The translations under genes were made by a program, and so were the position numbers. A stretch of 12,438 nucleotides of DNA from Candidatus Schekmanbacteria bacterium (GTDB lineage Bacteria; CSSED10-310; JACPHN01): the NCBI GenBank assembly GCA_016188575.1, contig JACPHN010000200.1, forward strand, positions 1 to 12,438, given 5' to 3'. Shown here piece after piece: positions 12,297 to 12,438 of the stretch (its first letter is position 1; every line of letters begins with the position of its first letter). The notes under the pieces are model-generated. The model searched no databases. It was given only the letters and a program-made list of their open reading frames with translations, and was not told the origin of the DNA.

Positions 12297-12438
12297 GCGA
12301 ATGGATGCAAGCTCAGAAAGGCGGTGCGGAGATTCAGAAAACCGCTGCTCATGCCGGCCTGCCTGCCGGCAGGCAGGCCGGCATGAGCAGCGGTTTTCTG
12401 AATCTCCGCACCGCCTTTCTGAGCTTGCATCCATTCGC
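12297..12438. repeat. Perfect 142-bp palindrome ending at the last base of the window
   Basis: Bases 12297-12367 are exactly reverse-complementary to 12368-12438 with no loop. The centre is copy 2 of the 20-bp palindrome (12358-12377). The match runs to the last base, so the true arm may be longer. It may be a fold-back assembly or amplification artefact seeded by the short palindrome at a contig end, or a real inverted duplication. Confidence 0.95.

Larger units (their letters stand above)
11882..12352 (-). pseudogene. Unrecognised minus-strand ORF fragment, possibly transposase-derived
   Basis: The frame contains NLRTAFLSLHPFADGKCKG, SPHELLTGERVASWLEKLG, and SFKSLGWKRLVSPFEANWRQ. It looks protein-like up to about 12120 and faintly recalls the C-terminal tail of DDE transposases (KG-x-SP-x-ELL); this is a weak resemblance, not an identification. 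Its upstream end runs into the terminal palindrome. Downstream it reads through a copy of the 20-bp palindrome as PACRQAG and then degenerates to the stop at 11882. Real coding, if any, is likely confined to about 12120-12350. Confidence 0.3.

Noticed and set aside
1-12438. CRISPR array, tRNA, rRNA or replication origin
   Set aside because: No regularly spaced direct repeats, cloverleaf-like sequences, rRNA motifs or DnaA-box clusters were seen.

Overview
The window is GC-rich bacterial DNA with long antisense shadow ORFs. It carries eukaryote-like Ser/Thr kinases, a Uma2-family nuclease, a group II intron remnant, two toxin-antitoxin loci and many palindromes. That suits a large-genome, high-GC soil or aquatic bacterium of the Myxococcota, Planctomycetota or Acidobacteriota kind, but the sequence alone does not fix the phylum. 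No rRNA, tRNA or CRISPR array was seen. The last base coincides with the end of a perfect 142-bp palindrome, so the window probably ends at a contig end.

Layout. (1) 1-2979, minus strand, read from high to low coordinates: a Phd/YefM-type antitoxin, a PIN-domain (VapC-like) toxin, a Ser/Thr kinase with an extra N-lobe in front and a P-loop-like tail, then a second kinase that leaves the window at base 1. This block is damaged: four single-base losses plus one in-frame TGA. (2) 3009-4059, plus strand: a small cysteine-rich protein of unknown function and a Uma2-family endonuclease. (3) 4060-5273: no intact gene. It holds a degraded minus-strand ATPase-like scrap, a 60-bp REP-like palindrome, the 5' part of a group II intron that starts one base after the palindrome and stops inside its reverse-transcriptase ORF, and a perfect 25-bp inverted repeat. 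(4) 5274-10970, minus strand: a two-gene unit behind a TATAAT box. The first gene encodes a 917-aa PilZ-like / class I HMG-CoA reductase / APH-fold kinase fusion. The second encodes a 909-aa phosphoenolpyruvate-synthase-like, rifampin-phosphotransferase-like enzyme. (5) 11309-11770, plus strand: a hicA-hicB toxin-antitoxin pair of lower GC. (6) 11771-12438: a candidate terminator, a minus-strand ORF fragment, two copies of a 20-bp palindrome, and the terminal palindrome.

The most interesting part is region 4. One polypeptide combines a reductase that would make mevalonate with a kinase domain that could phosphorylate a small hydroxylated molecule. It is co-oriented with an ATP-dependent phosphotransferase of the swivelling-histidine type. 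Both genes are intact over about 5.6 kb, while regions 1 and 3 show decay. A dedicated isoprenoid or natural-product phosphorylation route is a reasonable hypothesis, but the substrates cannot be read from sequence.
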